Positions 1 through 9,211 of a DNA stretch of 64,000 nt are shown piece by piece (within the stretch, counting starts at the first letter, position 1; each line of letters opens with the position of its first letter). The notes beneath the pieces were generated by a model. That model was not told the origin of the DNA. It saw only the letters and a list, made by a program, of their open reading frames with translations, and did no database searches. Both the position numbers and the translations under genes were made by a program. This DNA is from Pelagibacteraceae bacterium AG-349-O05 (GTDB lineage: Bacteria; Pseudomonadota; Alphaproteobacteria; Pelagibacterales; Pelagibacteraceae). The stretch covers positions 18,054-82,053 of the forward strand of contig QCDE01000004.1 in the NCBI GenBank assembly GCA_003281005.1. The letters are read 5' to 3'.

Positions 1-295
1 TAGTTGCAACGAATGGATCGCTACTCCAACCTTTAGATACGGGAACCACATCAGTGTGTCCAGATAATATAATTGGTTTTTTTGTGCTTTGATTTTTTGC
101 TTTTAAAGTTCCAAAAAGATTTACTCTTTTTTTATCACCATCATAAACTTTGAAAGTATCTATTCCGACGTTATTTAAAATTTTTTCACAATATTTAATT
201 AAATTACTGTTATCTTGACCTGATACAGTTTTAAATGCGATTAAGTCAGTTAAAATCTTGATTGATTTTTCATATAAATTGTTATCTATACTCAT
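1..295 (-). CDS. M20-family amino-acid deacylase (ArgE/DapE type), N-terminal part
   Basis: Partial gene: it starts at the ATG whose complement is 293-295 and runs off the left edge, so only about 98 residues are visible. Translating the minus strand gives an N-terminus ending in the segment LSGHTDVVP, the first metal-binding motif of M20 zinc peptidases (acetylornithine deacetylase, succinyl-diaminopimelate desuccinylase). The preceding FKTVSGQDN is also typical of the ArgE side of the family. Inferred role: removal of an N-acyl group in arginine biosynthesis; DapE or another deacylase cannot be excluded without the C-terminal half. It is divergent from the csaA-like gene with only 24 bp between the two start codons. 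Confidence 0.75.
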   Translation of the reverse strand, partial: MSIDNNLYEKSIKILTDLIAFKTVSGQDNSNLIKYCEKILNNVGIDTFKVYDGDKKRVNLFGTLKAKNQSTKKPIILSGHTDVVPVSKGWSSDPFVAT

Positions 296-319
296 AAACT
301 TAAAACACTATATTATATT

Positions 320-664
320 ATGATTAAAGAGCAAATTACCTATAATGATTTTGATAAAGTAGATATTAGAATTGGTACTGTAATTTCTGTAAAAAAAAAT
401 GAAAAAGCTAGAAAACCTTCATTAGTTATAGAAGTTGATTTTGGAAGTGAAATTGGTATTAAGCAATCTTCAGCTCAAATTACTCATTACTATAATGAGG
501 AGAATTTAAAAGGAAAACAAGTTATTGCTGTTTGTAACTTTCCTGAGAAAAACATTGCTGGAATAGTTTCTCAAGTATTGGTTTTAGGAGCAATTGATGC
601 TGATGGCAAGGTTACGCTTGTTCATCCCTCTCAAAAAGCAGAAAATGGATTACCAATCGCTTAG
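320..664 (+). CDS. csaA: CsaA-like tRNA-binding-domain protein
   Basis: 114 residues that form a single EMAP/tRNA-binding OB-fold, the whole length of a CsaA protein. The segments VDIRIGTVISV near residue 15 and KQVIAVCNFP near residue 65 are family hallmarks. CsaA proteins are dimers with chaperone-like activity linked to Sec export in Bacillus; in Gram-negative bacteria the role is unclear and tRNA or protein binding is possible. It opens a run of plus-strand genes, followed after 2 bp by a LysE exporter. Its promoter must lie in the 24-bp gap or inside the divergent deacylase gene. Confidence 0.85.
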   Translation: MIKEQITYNDFDKVDIRIGTVISVKKNEKARKPSLVIEVDFGSEIGIKQSSAQITHYYNEENLKGKQVIAVCNFPEKNIAGIVSQVLVLGAIDADGKVTLVHPSQKAENGLPIA

Positions 665-666
665 TA

Positions 667-1260
667 ATGCATCCTGAAATTCTTTCTATAACTTTATTTG
701 GAATTGTTGCAGCATTTACTCCTGGACCAAATAATTTTGTTGCTTTCTATTCTGGTTTCAATTTTGGTATTCTAAGAACACTACCGCATATAATTGGTGT
801 AACTTTAGGGTTTCCTTTTTTGTTATTATGTTTAGCTCTAGGTCTTATAAATATTTTTAAGCTCTATCCTTTGATCCAAGAGGTGTTAAAATATTTAGGA
901 ACACTATTTTTAATTTATTTAGCATACAAAATTTCTTTTTCAGGACCTTCTGATAAGGAAAATAAAAATAAAAATCCAATTAAGTTTCATGAAACATTTA
1001 TTTTTCAATTTTTAAATCCTAAAGGCGTTATTGCATCAATTATTCTTGTTTCAACTTATATTAATCCAGGAGAAACCTTTATAAGTTATACGACTCAAAT
1101 TATTATTATGGCCTTAATTGTTTCAGTGACCAGTATAACTCTGTGGACTTTTTTAGGTAAATTTTTTAGGAAATTCGCGACAAATCAGAAATTTATTAAT
1201 TACTTTAATTATGCTATGTCACTGCTTCTTTTAACAAGCATAATAACTTTTTATTTATAA
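667..1260 (+). CDS. LysE/RhtB-family amino-acid exporter
   Basis: 197 residues with about six hydrophobic membrane segments, the size and pattern of the LysE/RhtB family. The N-terminal motif TPGPNN near residue 19 is diagnostic, and FLNPKGV near residue 115 matches the second conserved family block. The family exports amino acids such as lysine, homoserine or threonine across the inner membrane; the substrate cannot be read from the sequence. It sits 2 bp after csaA and 1 bp before aconitase, so it is probably cotranscribed. Confidence 0.88.
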   Translation: MHPEILSITLFGIVAAFTPGPNNFVAFYSGFNFGILRTLPHIIGVTLGFPFLLLCLALGLINIFKLYPLIQEVLKYLGTLFLIYLAYKISFSGPSDKENKNKNPIKFHETFIFQFLNPKGVIASIILVSTYINPGETFISYTTQIIIMALIVSVTSITLWTFLGKFFRKFATNQKFINYFNYAMSLLLLTSIITFYL

Positions 1261-1261
1261 T

Positions 1262-3931
1262 ATGACCCCAGGAAACAAAAATTCTTATAATTCACTTAAA
1301 AAAATTACAGTTAATGACAAGGAGTATAATTATTACTCGTTAAATGAAGCAGAAAAAAATGGTCTTGAAGGAATAAATAAACTTCCAAAATCTCTTAAAG
1401 TTTTATTAGAAAATTTGTTAAGATACGAAGACGACTTAAGTGTCACAAAATCTCAAATAGAGGCGATTAAAAACTGGCTAAAGACAAAAAAATCTAAAAC
1501 TGAAATTGCATATAGACCAGCAAGAGTTTTACTTCAAGATTATACAGGAATACCTGCAGTTGCAGATTTAGCTGCAATGAGAGAAGCAGTCAAAGAAAAA
1601 AATAAAGATCCAAATACAATCAATCCATTATCTGCAGTTGATCTTGTAATTGATCACTCTGTACAAGTCGACCAGTCTGCAAAAGCAGATTCTTTTGAAA
1701 AAAATGTCGATATAGAATTTGAAAGAAATGGTGAAAGATATTCTTTTTTGAAATGGGGACAGCAAGCATTTAATAATTTTAGAATAGTTCCACCAGGAAC
1801 AGGAATTTGTCACCAAGTAAATCTAGAATATTTGTCAAAAGTCGTTTGGTCTGAAGAATTTAAAGGAGAAAAATATCTTTTTCCAGATACTTTAGTTGGA
1901 ACGGATAGTCACACAACTATGGTAAATGGTTTATCTGTTTTAGGATGGGGTGTTGGAGGTATTGAAGCTGAAGCAGGAATGTTAGGTCAACCAATTTCTA
2001 TGTTAATACCAGAAGTAATTGGTTTTGAAATGAAAAACAAATTGCCAGAAGGAACTACTGCAACAGATTTAGTTTTAACTGTTGTTAAAATGTTAAGAGA
2101 CAAAGGTGTGGTTGGTAAGTTTGTTGAGTTTTATGGAGAGGGTTTAAAAAATTTAACTCTTGCAGATAGAGCTACAATTGCAAACATGGCACCGGAATAT
2201 GGTGCTACTTGTGGTTTTTTTCCTATTGATGAGGAAACATTAAAGTATTTAAAATTTTCTGGAAGAGATCAACAAACTGTTGATATCGTAGAAAATTATG
2301 CCAAGGAACAAGGTTTATGGGCAAGTAACAAGATAGAATTTACTGACATTATATCTTTAGATATGTCCACAGTTGTACCAACTATTTCAGGACCAAAAAG
2401 ACCTCAAGACAAAGTTCTTTTAACAGATGCACCTAGTTCGTTTCAAAAAGTATTGCAGGAAGCTACAAATAAAAATGAAAAATCAATTTCAAAAGTAACA
2501 AATACAGATTATGAAATTAAAGATGGTTCAATATTAATTGCAGCAATAACATCTTGTACGAACACTTCTAATCCAAATGTTCTAATTGGGGCTGGACTAT
2601 TAGCTAAAAAAGCTATTGAAAAAGGTTTACAAGTTAAACCTTGGGTAAAAACTTCTCTAGCACCTGGATCTCAGGTAGTTACAGATTATTTGGCAAAAGC
2701 TGGATTAAACACTTATTTAGATCAGCTTGGCTTTAATTTAGTTGGGTATGGCTGCACAACTTGCATTGGAAATTCAGGACCACTTCCAGAAAATATTGTA
2801 GAAGCGATCCAAAAAGAAAATATTTATGCAGTTTCAGTTTTATCAGGAAATAGAAATTTTGAGGGAAGAATTTCTCCACATATAAAAGCTAACTATTTGG
2901 CTTCACCTCCACTTGTCGTTGCATATGCAATAGCTGGGCATATGGAATTTGATTTATACAAAGATTCATTAGGAAAAGATAAAGAAGGAAAAAATGTATT
3001 TTTAAAAGATATTTGGCCTTCAAATAAAGAGATAGAAGATACATTAAAAGACTCACTTAATGCTGAGATGTTTATACAAAGATATTCAAATGTTTCTGAG
3101 GGCCCAACTCAATGGCAAAAAATTAAAACTGATAAAAGCAGTATCTATAATTGGGATGAAGGATCAACATATGTAAAAAAACCTCCATTTTTTGAATCTT
3201 TACCAGATAAACCAGAAGGATTTAAAGAAATTAAGGATGCAAGACCATTATTAATTTTAGGCGATATGGTTACCACTGACCATATATCCCCAGCTGGCAG
3301 TATTCAAAAAGATAGTCCAACTGGTGAATATTTCATGGAACACCAAATTTTACCTAAGGATTATAATTCATATGGGTCGAGAAGAGGTAACCATGAAGTT
3401 ATGATGCGAGGAACTTTTGCAAATATAAGAATTAGAAATGAAATGGCTCCTGGCACAGAAGGTGGTTTTACAAAGTTATATCCAGAAGAAAAAATTCTTC
3501 CTGTCTATGATGCGGTAGTTGAATATAAAAAAAGAGGAACAGATTTAGTTGTAATTGGTGGAAAAGAGTATGGAACTGGATCGTCTAGAGATTGGGCAGC
3601 TAAAGGAACAAAATTACTTGGGATAAAAGCAGTAATTGCTGAGAGTTTTGAAAGAATTCACAGATCTAATTTAATTGGAATGGGTATATTGCCATTACAA
3701 TTTATCGACGATGTAAATAGAAAAAATCTAAAATTAATTGGTTCTGAATTAATTAGTATTCTAAATATAGAAAAAGGTGTTAAACCCTCAGATGAAGTGA
3801 CAGTCGAAATTAAATATGCTTCTGGCGAAATAAAGAAAATTAAAACTTTATGCAGAATTGATACAAAAAATGAATTAGAGTATTATAAAAACGGAGGTAT
3901 TCTGCAGTACGTTTTAAGGAATATGATTTAG
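1262..3931 (+). CDS. acnA: Aconitate hydratase A
   Basis: 889 residues, full length for the AcnA/IRP1 class. It interconverts citrate and isocitrate in the TCA cycle using a [4Fe-4S] cluster. Visible cluster ligands are the Cys of ITSCTNTSNP near residue 430 and the two of GCTTCIGNSGP near residue 500. The C-terminal swivel domain carries GSSRDWAAKG near residue 775, which holds the catalytic serine/arginine. The ATG lies 1 bp after the preceding stop. I see nothing missing or truncated. Confidence 0.97.
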   Translation: MTPGNKNSYNSLKKITVNDKEYNYYSLNEAEKNGLEGINKLPKSLKVLLENLLRYEDDLSVTKSQIEAIKNWLKTKKSKTEIAYRPARVLLQDYTGIPAVADLAAMREAVKEKNKDPNTINPLSAVDLVIDHSVQVDQSAKADSFEKNVDIEFERNGERYSFLKWGQQAFNNFRIVPPGTGICHQVNLEYLSKVVWSEEFKGEKYLFPDTLVGTDSHTTMVNGLSVLGWGVGGIEAEAGMLGQPISMLIPEVIGFEMKNKLPEGTTATDLVLTVVKMLRDKGVVGKFVEFYGEGLKNLTLADRATIANMAPEYGATCGFFPIDEETLKYLKFSGRDQQTVDIVENYAKEQGLWASNKIEFTDIISLDMSTVVPTISGPKRPQDKVLLTDAPSSFQKVLQEATNKNEKSISKVTNTDYEIKDGSILIAAITSCTNTSNPNVLIGAGLLAKKAIEKGLQVKPWVKTSLAPGSQVVTDYLAKAGLNTYLDQLGFNLVGYGCTTCIGNSGPLPENIVEAIQKENIYAVSVLSGNRNFEGRISPHIKANYLASPPLVVAYAIAGHMEFDLYKDSLGKDKEGKNVFLKDIWPSNKEIEDTLKDSLNAEMFIQRYSNVSEGPTQWQKIKTDKSSIYNWDEGSTYVKKPPFFESLPDKPEGFKEIKDARPLLILGDMVTTDHISPAGSIQKDSPTGEYFMEHQILPKDYNSYGSRRGNHEVMMRGTFANIRIRNEMAPGTEGGFTKLYPEEKILPVYDAVVEYKKRGTDLVVIGGKEYGTGSSRDWAAKGTKLLGIKAVIAESFERIHRSNLIGMGILPLQFIDDVNRKNLKLIGSELISILNIEKGVKPSDEVTVEIKYASGEIKKIKTLCRIDTKNELEYYKNGGILQYVLRNMI

Positions 3932-3933
3932 TT

Positions 3934-4578
3934 ATGGACGAAGATTTATCAATTATTAATACCAATACTAGAAATGAAAAAATTAAGAATTTTTTTGTAA
4001 ATAATAAAAATAAAATAATTTTAGGTATAATTATTTTAATAATTATTATTGTAGGTGTTTTTAGTTACGATAAATATTTAATTAATAAAAAAAAAGATAT
4101 CTCAGATAGTTATAATTCAACAATAATTGATTATTCAGAAAAAACAAAAGAAAAAACAGCTAGCAGTCTGATTGAAATTATAAACAAGAAAGACCCAACT
4201 TATTCACCTCTATCACTTTATTTTATCATTGATAATAATCTTGTAAGTGATCAGTCCAAAATCAATTCGTGGTTTGATATATTGATAAAAGATACTTCAT
4301 TAGACAGTGAGATTAACAACTTAATTGTATACAAGAAGGCACTCTACAATGCAGATAACGCTCAAGAAAGCGAGCTTCTAAATATTTTAAATCCACTGAT
4401 AAATTCAAAAAGTGTCTGGAAATCACATTCTTTATATTTAATGGCAGAATATTTTTATGCAAATAATCAAAAACAAAAAGCTAAAGAATTTTTCAACCAA
4501 ATAATAGCTTTAGAAAATTCAAATCCAGATATAAGGCTTCAAGCAGAGAAAAGATTGAACAGAGACTTGAGTGAATAA
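3934..4578 (+). CDS. YfgM-like inner-membrane TPR-type protein
   Basis: 214 residues: a short cytoplasmic N-terminus, one very hydrophobic membrane helix near residues 29-46, and a soluble helical C-terminal part whose segment AEYFYANNQKQKAKEFFNQI looks like a TPR unit. This architecture and the position directly upstream of a BamB-like lipoprotein match YfgM/TPR_21 proteins, ancillary periplasmic factors at the SecYEG translocon. The reading overlaps the start of the next gene by 8 bp, implying translational coupling. Assigned by architecture and context rather than strong motifs. Confidence 0.7.
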   Translation: MDEDLSIINTNTRNEKIKNFFVNNKNKIILGIIILIIIIVGVFSYDKYLINKKKDISDSYNSTIIDYSEKTKEKTASSLIEIINKKDPTYSPLSLYFIIDNNLVSDQSKINSWFDILIKDTSLDSEINNLIVYKKALYNADNAQESELLNILNPLINSKSVWKSHSLYLMAEYFYANNQKQKAKEFFNQIIALENSNPDIRLQAEKRLNRDLSE

Positions 4579-5869
4579 ATTAATTTTTACTTTAATTGTA
4601 TTATTTTTTCTTAGTAACTGTTCATTTAACGAAAACTCCAGAATTTGGAAAGACAAAGAAAACAAATTAGAAACAGATAAAAAAATAACAAAAGTTTTTG
4701 TAAAAGAAAATGTAAGTGTTTCAGAATTTAATAGAGATTTAAAATTAGATTTATCATCAATAAAAATAAATAATAAAAAAAATGACAATCAAAATAATCT
4801 TGGTTTGCAAAATTACCAAGGTGAATTAACAAAGATTGGTAACTTTAAATTTTCAAAGTTAGAGGAACTTAATCAATTATATTTCGAACCGATTTTTTTG
4901 AACAATGGAATAATATTTTTTGATAAAAAGGGTTCAATTATTAGGTATGATAATAATCAAAAAGTTATTTGGAAAAAAAACCATTATTCAAAAGCTGAAA
5001 AAAAATTAAAACCAAAACTTAATTTTTTAGTAGATGGCCAAAATCTTTTAGTAACTGATAGTATAGCAAAATATTATTCTGTGAATATTAGTACTGGAGA
5101 ATTAAATTGGTTAAAAAATAATGATTATCCATTTAATTCAAATATTAAAAAGCATAAGGATAAAATATTTGTTATCGATTATAAAAATACATTGAGATGT
5201 TTTAAAATTAAAGATGGTTCTGAATGTTGGAATTTGCAAACAGAGGACTCATTTACAATTTCAAATATTAAATATTCTTTAATTATTTTAAAAGATAATG
5301 TTATTTTTAATAATTCTATAGGAGATATTACAGCTGTAGATATTGAAACTGGTTTAATTACATGGCAACTACCTACACAGAGTAGCTCGATAATAAATGA
5401 AACTTATAACTTTAAAACTTCTAAATTAGTATCAGATGGGAGTTCTGTATTTTTTTCAAATAATAAAAATCAGTTTTATTCAATTGATTTAAAAACAGGA
5501 ACAACAAACTGGATAAATGAAGTTAATTCTAATGTAAAACCTATTTTGGTTGGAAATCTAATTTTTACAATCTCTAATGAAGGTTATTTATATTTAATTG
5601 ACAAAAATAAAGGCAATATAGTTCGTATTACAGATCTATTTCTGAATTACAAAGATAAAAACAGAAAAAATATTTATCCAATTGGTTTTGTAATTGGAGA
5701 CAAAAACGTATTTTTAACTAACTCAGACGGCAAGATGATTATAGCCGGGATTGAGGATGGAAAAATAATAAAAATTGAAAAAGTTTCTGGTGGATTAGTT
5801 TCTGAACCGTTTATATTTAATAACAATTTATATGTAGTAAGAAATGGTTCAATTGTACAATATAACTAA
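4571..5869 (+). CDS. bamB: BamB-like outer-membrane assembly lipoprotein
   Basis: 432 residues beginning with a GTG codon that overlaps the upstream gene. Residues 1-17 form a lipoprotein signal ending in the lipobox LSNC, so Cys17 is the predicted lipidated residue. The rest contains repeated PQQ-type beta-propeller blades, for example YSVNISTGELNW, TAVDIETGLITW and YSIDLKTGTTNW. BamB scaffolds the BAM complex that inserts outer-membrane proteins. In other proteobacteria bamB is often followed by der; here a cupin gene follows instead. Length is normal for the family, including a roughly 70-residue polar linker after the lipobox. Confidence 0.85.
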   Translation: MNKLIFTLIVLFFLSNCSFNENSRIWKDKENKLETDKKITKVFVKENVSVSEFNRDLKLDLSSIKINNKKNDNQNNLGLQNYQGELTKIGNFKFSKLEELNQLYFEPIFLNNGIIFFDKKGSIIRYDNNQKVIWKKNHYSKAEKKLKPKLNFLVDGQNLLVTDSIAKYYSVNISTGELNWLKNNDYPFNSNIKKHKDKIFVIDYKNTLRCFKIKDGSECWNLQTEDSFTISNIKYSLIILKDNVIFNNSIGDITAVDIETGLITWQLPTQSSSIINETYNFKTSKLVSDGSSVFFSNNKNQFYSIDLKTGTTNWINEVNSNVKPILVGNLIFTISNEGYLYLIDKNKGNIVRITDLFLNYKDKNRKNIYPIGFVIGDKNVFLTNSDGKMIIAGIEDGKIIKIEKVSGGLVSEPFIFNNNLYVVRNGSIVQYN

Positions 5870-5871
5870 AC

Positions 5872-6303
5872 ATGTTCTTAAAATTTTTAGAAAAAATTGG
5901 CAGAAAAAAAGTTGTATTAGATAGAGGACCTTCACATCCTAATTTTAAAGAGGCAAAGCCTTGGATGAACCGTTATTATGTTTTGATGAGGTATCGACCT
6001 AAATGGTTTCCGTTTAATATATTAATTCATGAGATGCTAGCAGATGACCATGGAGAAGGAGTACATAATCACACATTTCCTTATATCACTATAATTTTAA
6101 GAGGCGGTTATTGGGAAACATTAAGCACTGGTAAGTTTTGGCGTCCACCAGGGTATATTGGCTTTAGATCAGCAAATAATTTGCATCGAGTAGATTTGAA
6201 ACCAGGAACCAAACCATTAACTTTATTTATCTCAGGTCCATTTGGGCTAAGGAAAGGACCAAGATCAGAGTATGGTGTTGACTTTAAAACTAAAAAAAAT
6301 TGA
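5872..6303 (+). CDS. Cupin-like protein of unknown function
   Basis: 143 residues. A small beta-rich protein with a histidine cluster (MLADDHGEGVHNHTFPY, near residues 54-70) and a following IILRGGYWET strand that together resemble a metal-binding cupin. A further His occurs in NNLHRVDL near residue 105, where a third metal ligand is expected. I do not recognise a specific function. Its TGA overlaps the ATG of zapE by one base, so the two are translationally coupled. Confidence 0.65.
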   Translation: MFLKFLEKIGRKKVVLDRGPSHPNFKEAKPWMNRYYVLMRYRPKWFPFNILIHEMLADDHGEGVHNHTFPYITIILRGGYWETLSTGKFWRPPGYIGFRSANNLHRVDLKPGTKPLTLFISGPFGLRKGPRSEYGVDFKTKKN

Positions 6304-7358
6304 TGCCAAAAAAATTTGAAAAAGAATTCATATCTTATTGTGAAAATCAAAATTTAGAAGTTAATCCTAATCAAATCAAAGTTGTTAAAAAATTACAAGA
6401 TTACCATAATAGTAATTACAAATCATTTTTTTCAAGATTATTTTCCAAACAAAAAAATAAAAAAGGATTTTATTTATATGGTGGTGTAGGGGTTGGTAAA
6501 ACAATGATTTTAAACTTCTTTTATGATCATCTTGAAAAAAAAAAATTAAAAAAGCATTTTAATGAATTTATGTTAGGTTTTCATGATTTTGCCCATGAGA
6601 AAAAAGAAAAAAATGAAGAAAATGTAATCAATCAATTTGTTAAAAATTTAAAATCAAAAGCTTCATTAATTTATTTCGATGAGTTCCAAGTAACAAATAT
6701 TGTTGATGCAATGATTTTAGGAAAACTATTTGAACAAATATTTAAAGAAGATATAAAAATTATTCTTACTTCAAACACTAAAATTTCAGAACTTTATAAA
6801 GAAGGTCTTCAACGTGAACAATTTATACCTTTTATAAAAATAATGGAACATAAATCAATTGAATATGAATTAAAAATTGAGGATGATTATAGAAAATCTA
6901 ATGATAATCAAAAACAAAGATATTTTTTTCCACTTAATCAAGAAACTAATTTTAAGATTAACAAATTTTTTAGAACCATAACAAAGGATAAAAAACAATC
7001 TTCAATAAAAATTAATGTGAAGGGAAGAGAATTTAAAATAGAAAACTTTTATGAGGGAATCGTTAGATGTGACTTTAATCAACTTTGTGATCAAAATTTA
7101 GGAGCGGAAGATTATTTAGAAATAGTTAAAAATTGTAAATTTATGGTAATAGATCAAATACCTCAATTTAATGATGTGAATTCAAATCAACAACAACGTT
7201 TTATCACTTTGTTAGATGTAATTTATGACAAGGATATTTCATTAGCAGTTACAGCTGATCAGAATTTAGATAAATTTACTTCCTCAAGATTGTTAGCAAA
7301 ACCATTTAAACGTACCATTAGTCGTTTGTATGAACTTACATCGAAGGAGTATAATTAA
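6303..7358 (+). CDS. zapE: ZapE/AFG1-type ATPase
   Basis: 351 residues from the ATG at 6303, which overlaps the upstream stop as TGATG; an upstream TTG at 6300 is less likely. Walker A is YGGVGVGKTM near residue 60 and Walker B is LIYFDEFQV near residue 120. The C-terminal SRLLAKPFKRTISRLYEL block is typical of the family. ZapE associates with the FtsZ ring in Escherichia coli; mitochondrial AFG1 homologues act in protein quality control. Slightly shorter than the usual 370-380 residues but with all core motifs. Confidence 0.9.
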   Translation: MPKKFEKEFISYCENQNLEVNPNQIKVVKKLQDYHNSNYKSFFSRLFSKQKNKKGFYLYGGVGVGKTMILNFFYDHLEKKKLKKHFNEFMLGFHDFAHEKKEKNEENVINQFVKNLKSKASLIYFDEFQVTNIVDAMILGKLFEQIFKEDIKIILTSNTKISELYKEGLQREQFIPFIKIMEHKSIEYELKIEDDYRKSNDNQKQRYFFPLNQETNFKINKFFRTITKDKKQSSIKINVKGREFKIENFYEGIVRCDFNQLCDQNLGAEDYLEIVKNCKFMVIDQIPQFNDVNSNQQQRFITLLDVIYDKDISLAVTADQNLDKFTSSRLLAKPFKRTISRLYELTSKEYN

Positions 7359-7777
7359 TGAAACAAGAATTCTATAATCTTCAAATTAATACTAATGGTC
7401 AAAAGTTATATGAGTTTACTAATGATACAATTCAATGGATTAGTCAAAATACCTTTAAAAATGGTATTCTTAATTTAAGCATTCAGCACACAAGCGCCTC
7501 ATTAATTGTTCAAGAAAATGCAGATCCAGATGTACAAACAGATTTAATAAATTATTTTGATAAATTAGCTCCTATGGATAACAAACTATATGTTCATACT
7601 ACGGAGGGAAAAGATGATATGCCTGCACATATTAAATCCGCATTAACAAATAATCAAATTTCTCTAAGTGTGAAAGATAATGAATTGTTGCTTGGAACTT
7701 GGCAGGGCATATATTTATTTGAACACAGATTAGTGGCCCAAAAAAGAACTATAATTCATCATTTTATTGGAGAATAA
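7358..7777 (+). CDS. YjbQ/UPF0047 family protein
   Basis: 139 residues, the usual length of the UPF0047 family. The signature HTSASLIVQENADPDVQTDL near residues 48-67 contains the conserved His and Asp residues, and the C-terminal GTWQGIYLFEHR is also characteristic. Members have been reported to have weak thiamine-phosphate-synthase-like activity, but the physiological role is not settled. The ATG shares a base with the zapE stop. It is the last gene of the plus-strand run and meets the photolyase gene tail-to-tail with 8 bp between. Confidence 0.88.
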   Translation: MKQEFYNLQINTNGQKLYEFTNDTIQWISQNTFKNGILNLSIQHTSASLIVQENADPDVQTDLINYFDKLAPMDNKLYVHTTEGKDDMPAHIKSALTNNQISLSVKDNELLLGTWQGIYLFEHRLVAQKRTIIHHFIGE

Positions 7778-7785
7778 AATTAAAT

Positions 7786-9207
7786 TTATTTTTTCTTCAA
7801 AGATTGAAACGCTTCAAGAGCTGCAGCTCTAGCTTTTTCATGAACCACAATAGGGCTCGGGTAATCCTTACCAACAATTGTTTTAATAGCTTGTTGATAC
7901 TTTAATTCCATTTCCCATGGTTTATGAATAAATTTGTTTGGCACATTTTTGAGTTCTGGAACCCATTTTTTCACATAAATACCTTCTTTATCAAATTTTT
8001 CACCCTGAAGTATTGGATTGAAAATTCTAAAGTAGGGAGCTGCATCTGCACCACAACCAGCAACCCATTGCCATTGAGCAACATTATTTGCTTTATTAAA
8101 ATCTAGTAGACAATTTCTAAAATGCTTCTCACCTTCAGTCCAATTTATTCTCAAATGTTTGACTAAAAATGAACCAACTACCATTCTTATTCTATTATGC
8201 ATCCATCCAGTCTCATATAATTCTCTCATACCTGCATCAACAATAGGATAACCAGTCATTCCCGCTTTCCATGCTTTTAAGAATTTTTCATTTTTCGCCC
8301 AAGGAAATTTATCAAATTCCTTTCTAAAATTTCCTTTTAAAAATTCAGGGAAATAATTAATTAAGCTATGTGAAAACTCTCTCCAACCGATCTCATTAAT
8401 ATATTTTCTATAACCAATTCCTTTTGATTTAATTTCAGAACATTTTTTCCATATACTACCTACATGAATTTGGCCATGTTTGATGAAAGGAGATAATTTA
8501 GAGGTTCCTTCAACAGATGGTATATCTCTAGAAGTTCCATAATCCCTAATTTTATTATCAATTAAGTTTTTAAGTATTTTTTTTGACTCATTTTCTGAAA
8601 CTTTCCAATACTTTTCAAATTTTTTATACCAATTTTTTTTTGGTAAAATATCATTTGCTCCAATACATTTCTTAAAGTATGAAATCTTTTTTGTTTTTTT
8701 TTTAACGATATAATTTTTACTTGGTGGCTGATTTAGATATACTTGTTCAGCATTTCTCCAAAAAGGTGTAAACACCTTAAAGGGAGTTCCATCATTTTTT
8801 GTTATCTCTTGAAATTCATTTAAAACATTACCTTTGAAATATTTATAATTAATTTCATTTTTAATGAATAAATCACGTATTTTTTTTCCTTTAGCTATTA
8901 CATCTGGTTCATAAATTTTATTCCAATAAATTGAAATGTTATCTTTTTTATTTAATTTAGAAAAAATCTCTAATTCGTCACCTTTTACTATCTCAAGATT
9001 AATTTTATAATCTGATAAATTTTTTTTTAAGTTTTCTAGAGATTTGTATACCCACCATTTTTGAGCCTCTCTTTTATTATCGAAATCATTATTATTATAA
9101 ATATATAATGCAATTACAGAGTCATGATTTTGTGTTGCAAAAGATAGACCAGGATTATTTTCAATTCTAAAATCTTCTCTTATCCAAAAAATACCTAAGC
9201 TATTCAT
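7786..9207 (-). CDS. phrB: Deoxyribodipyrimidine photolyase
   Basis: 473 residues, standard for a class I CPD photolyase. The N-terminal alpha/beta antenna-binding domain starts IFWIREDFRIENNPGL. The C-terminal FAD-binding domain contains TGYPIVDAGMRELYETGWMH and NNVAQWQWVAGCGADAAPYF, which include conserved tryptophans of the flavin electron-transfer path and substrate pocket. The enzyme uses blue light to split UV-induced pyrimidine dimers, which suits a surface-ocean organism. A cryptochrome-like role is less likely given intact repair motifs. It follows the ammonia-lyase gene after 4 bp. Confidence 0.93.
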   Translation of the reverse strand: MNSLGIFWIREDFRIENNPGLSFATQNHDSVIALYIYNNNDFDNKREAQKWWVYKSLENLKKNLSDYKINLEIVKGDELEIFSKLNKKDNISIYWNKIYEPDVIAKGKKIRDLFIKNEINYKYFKGNVLNEFQEITKNDGTPFKVFTPFWRNAEQVYLNQPPSKNYIVKKKTKKISYFKKCIGANDILPKKNWYKKFEKYWKVSENESKKILKNLIDNKIRDYGTSRDIPSVEGTSKLSPFIKHGQIHVGSIWKKCSEIKSKGIGYRKYINEIGWREFSHSLINYFPEFLKGNFRKEFDKFPWAKNEKFLKAWKAGMTGYPIVDAGMRELYETGWMHNRIRMVVGSFLVKHLRINWTEGEKHFRNCLLDFNKANNVAQWQWVAGCGADAAPYFRIFNPILQGEKFDKEGIYVKKWVPELKNVPNKFIHKPWEMELKYQQAIKTIVGKDYPSPIVVHEKARAAALEAFQSLKKK

Positions 9208-9211
9208 TAGT

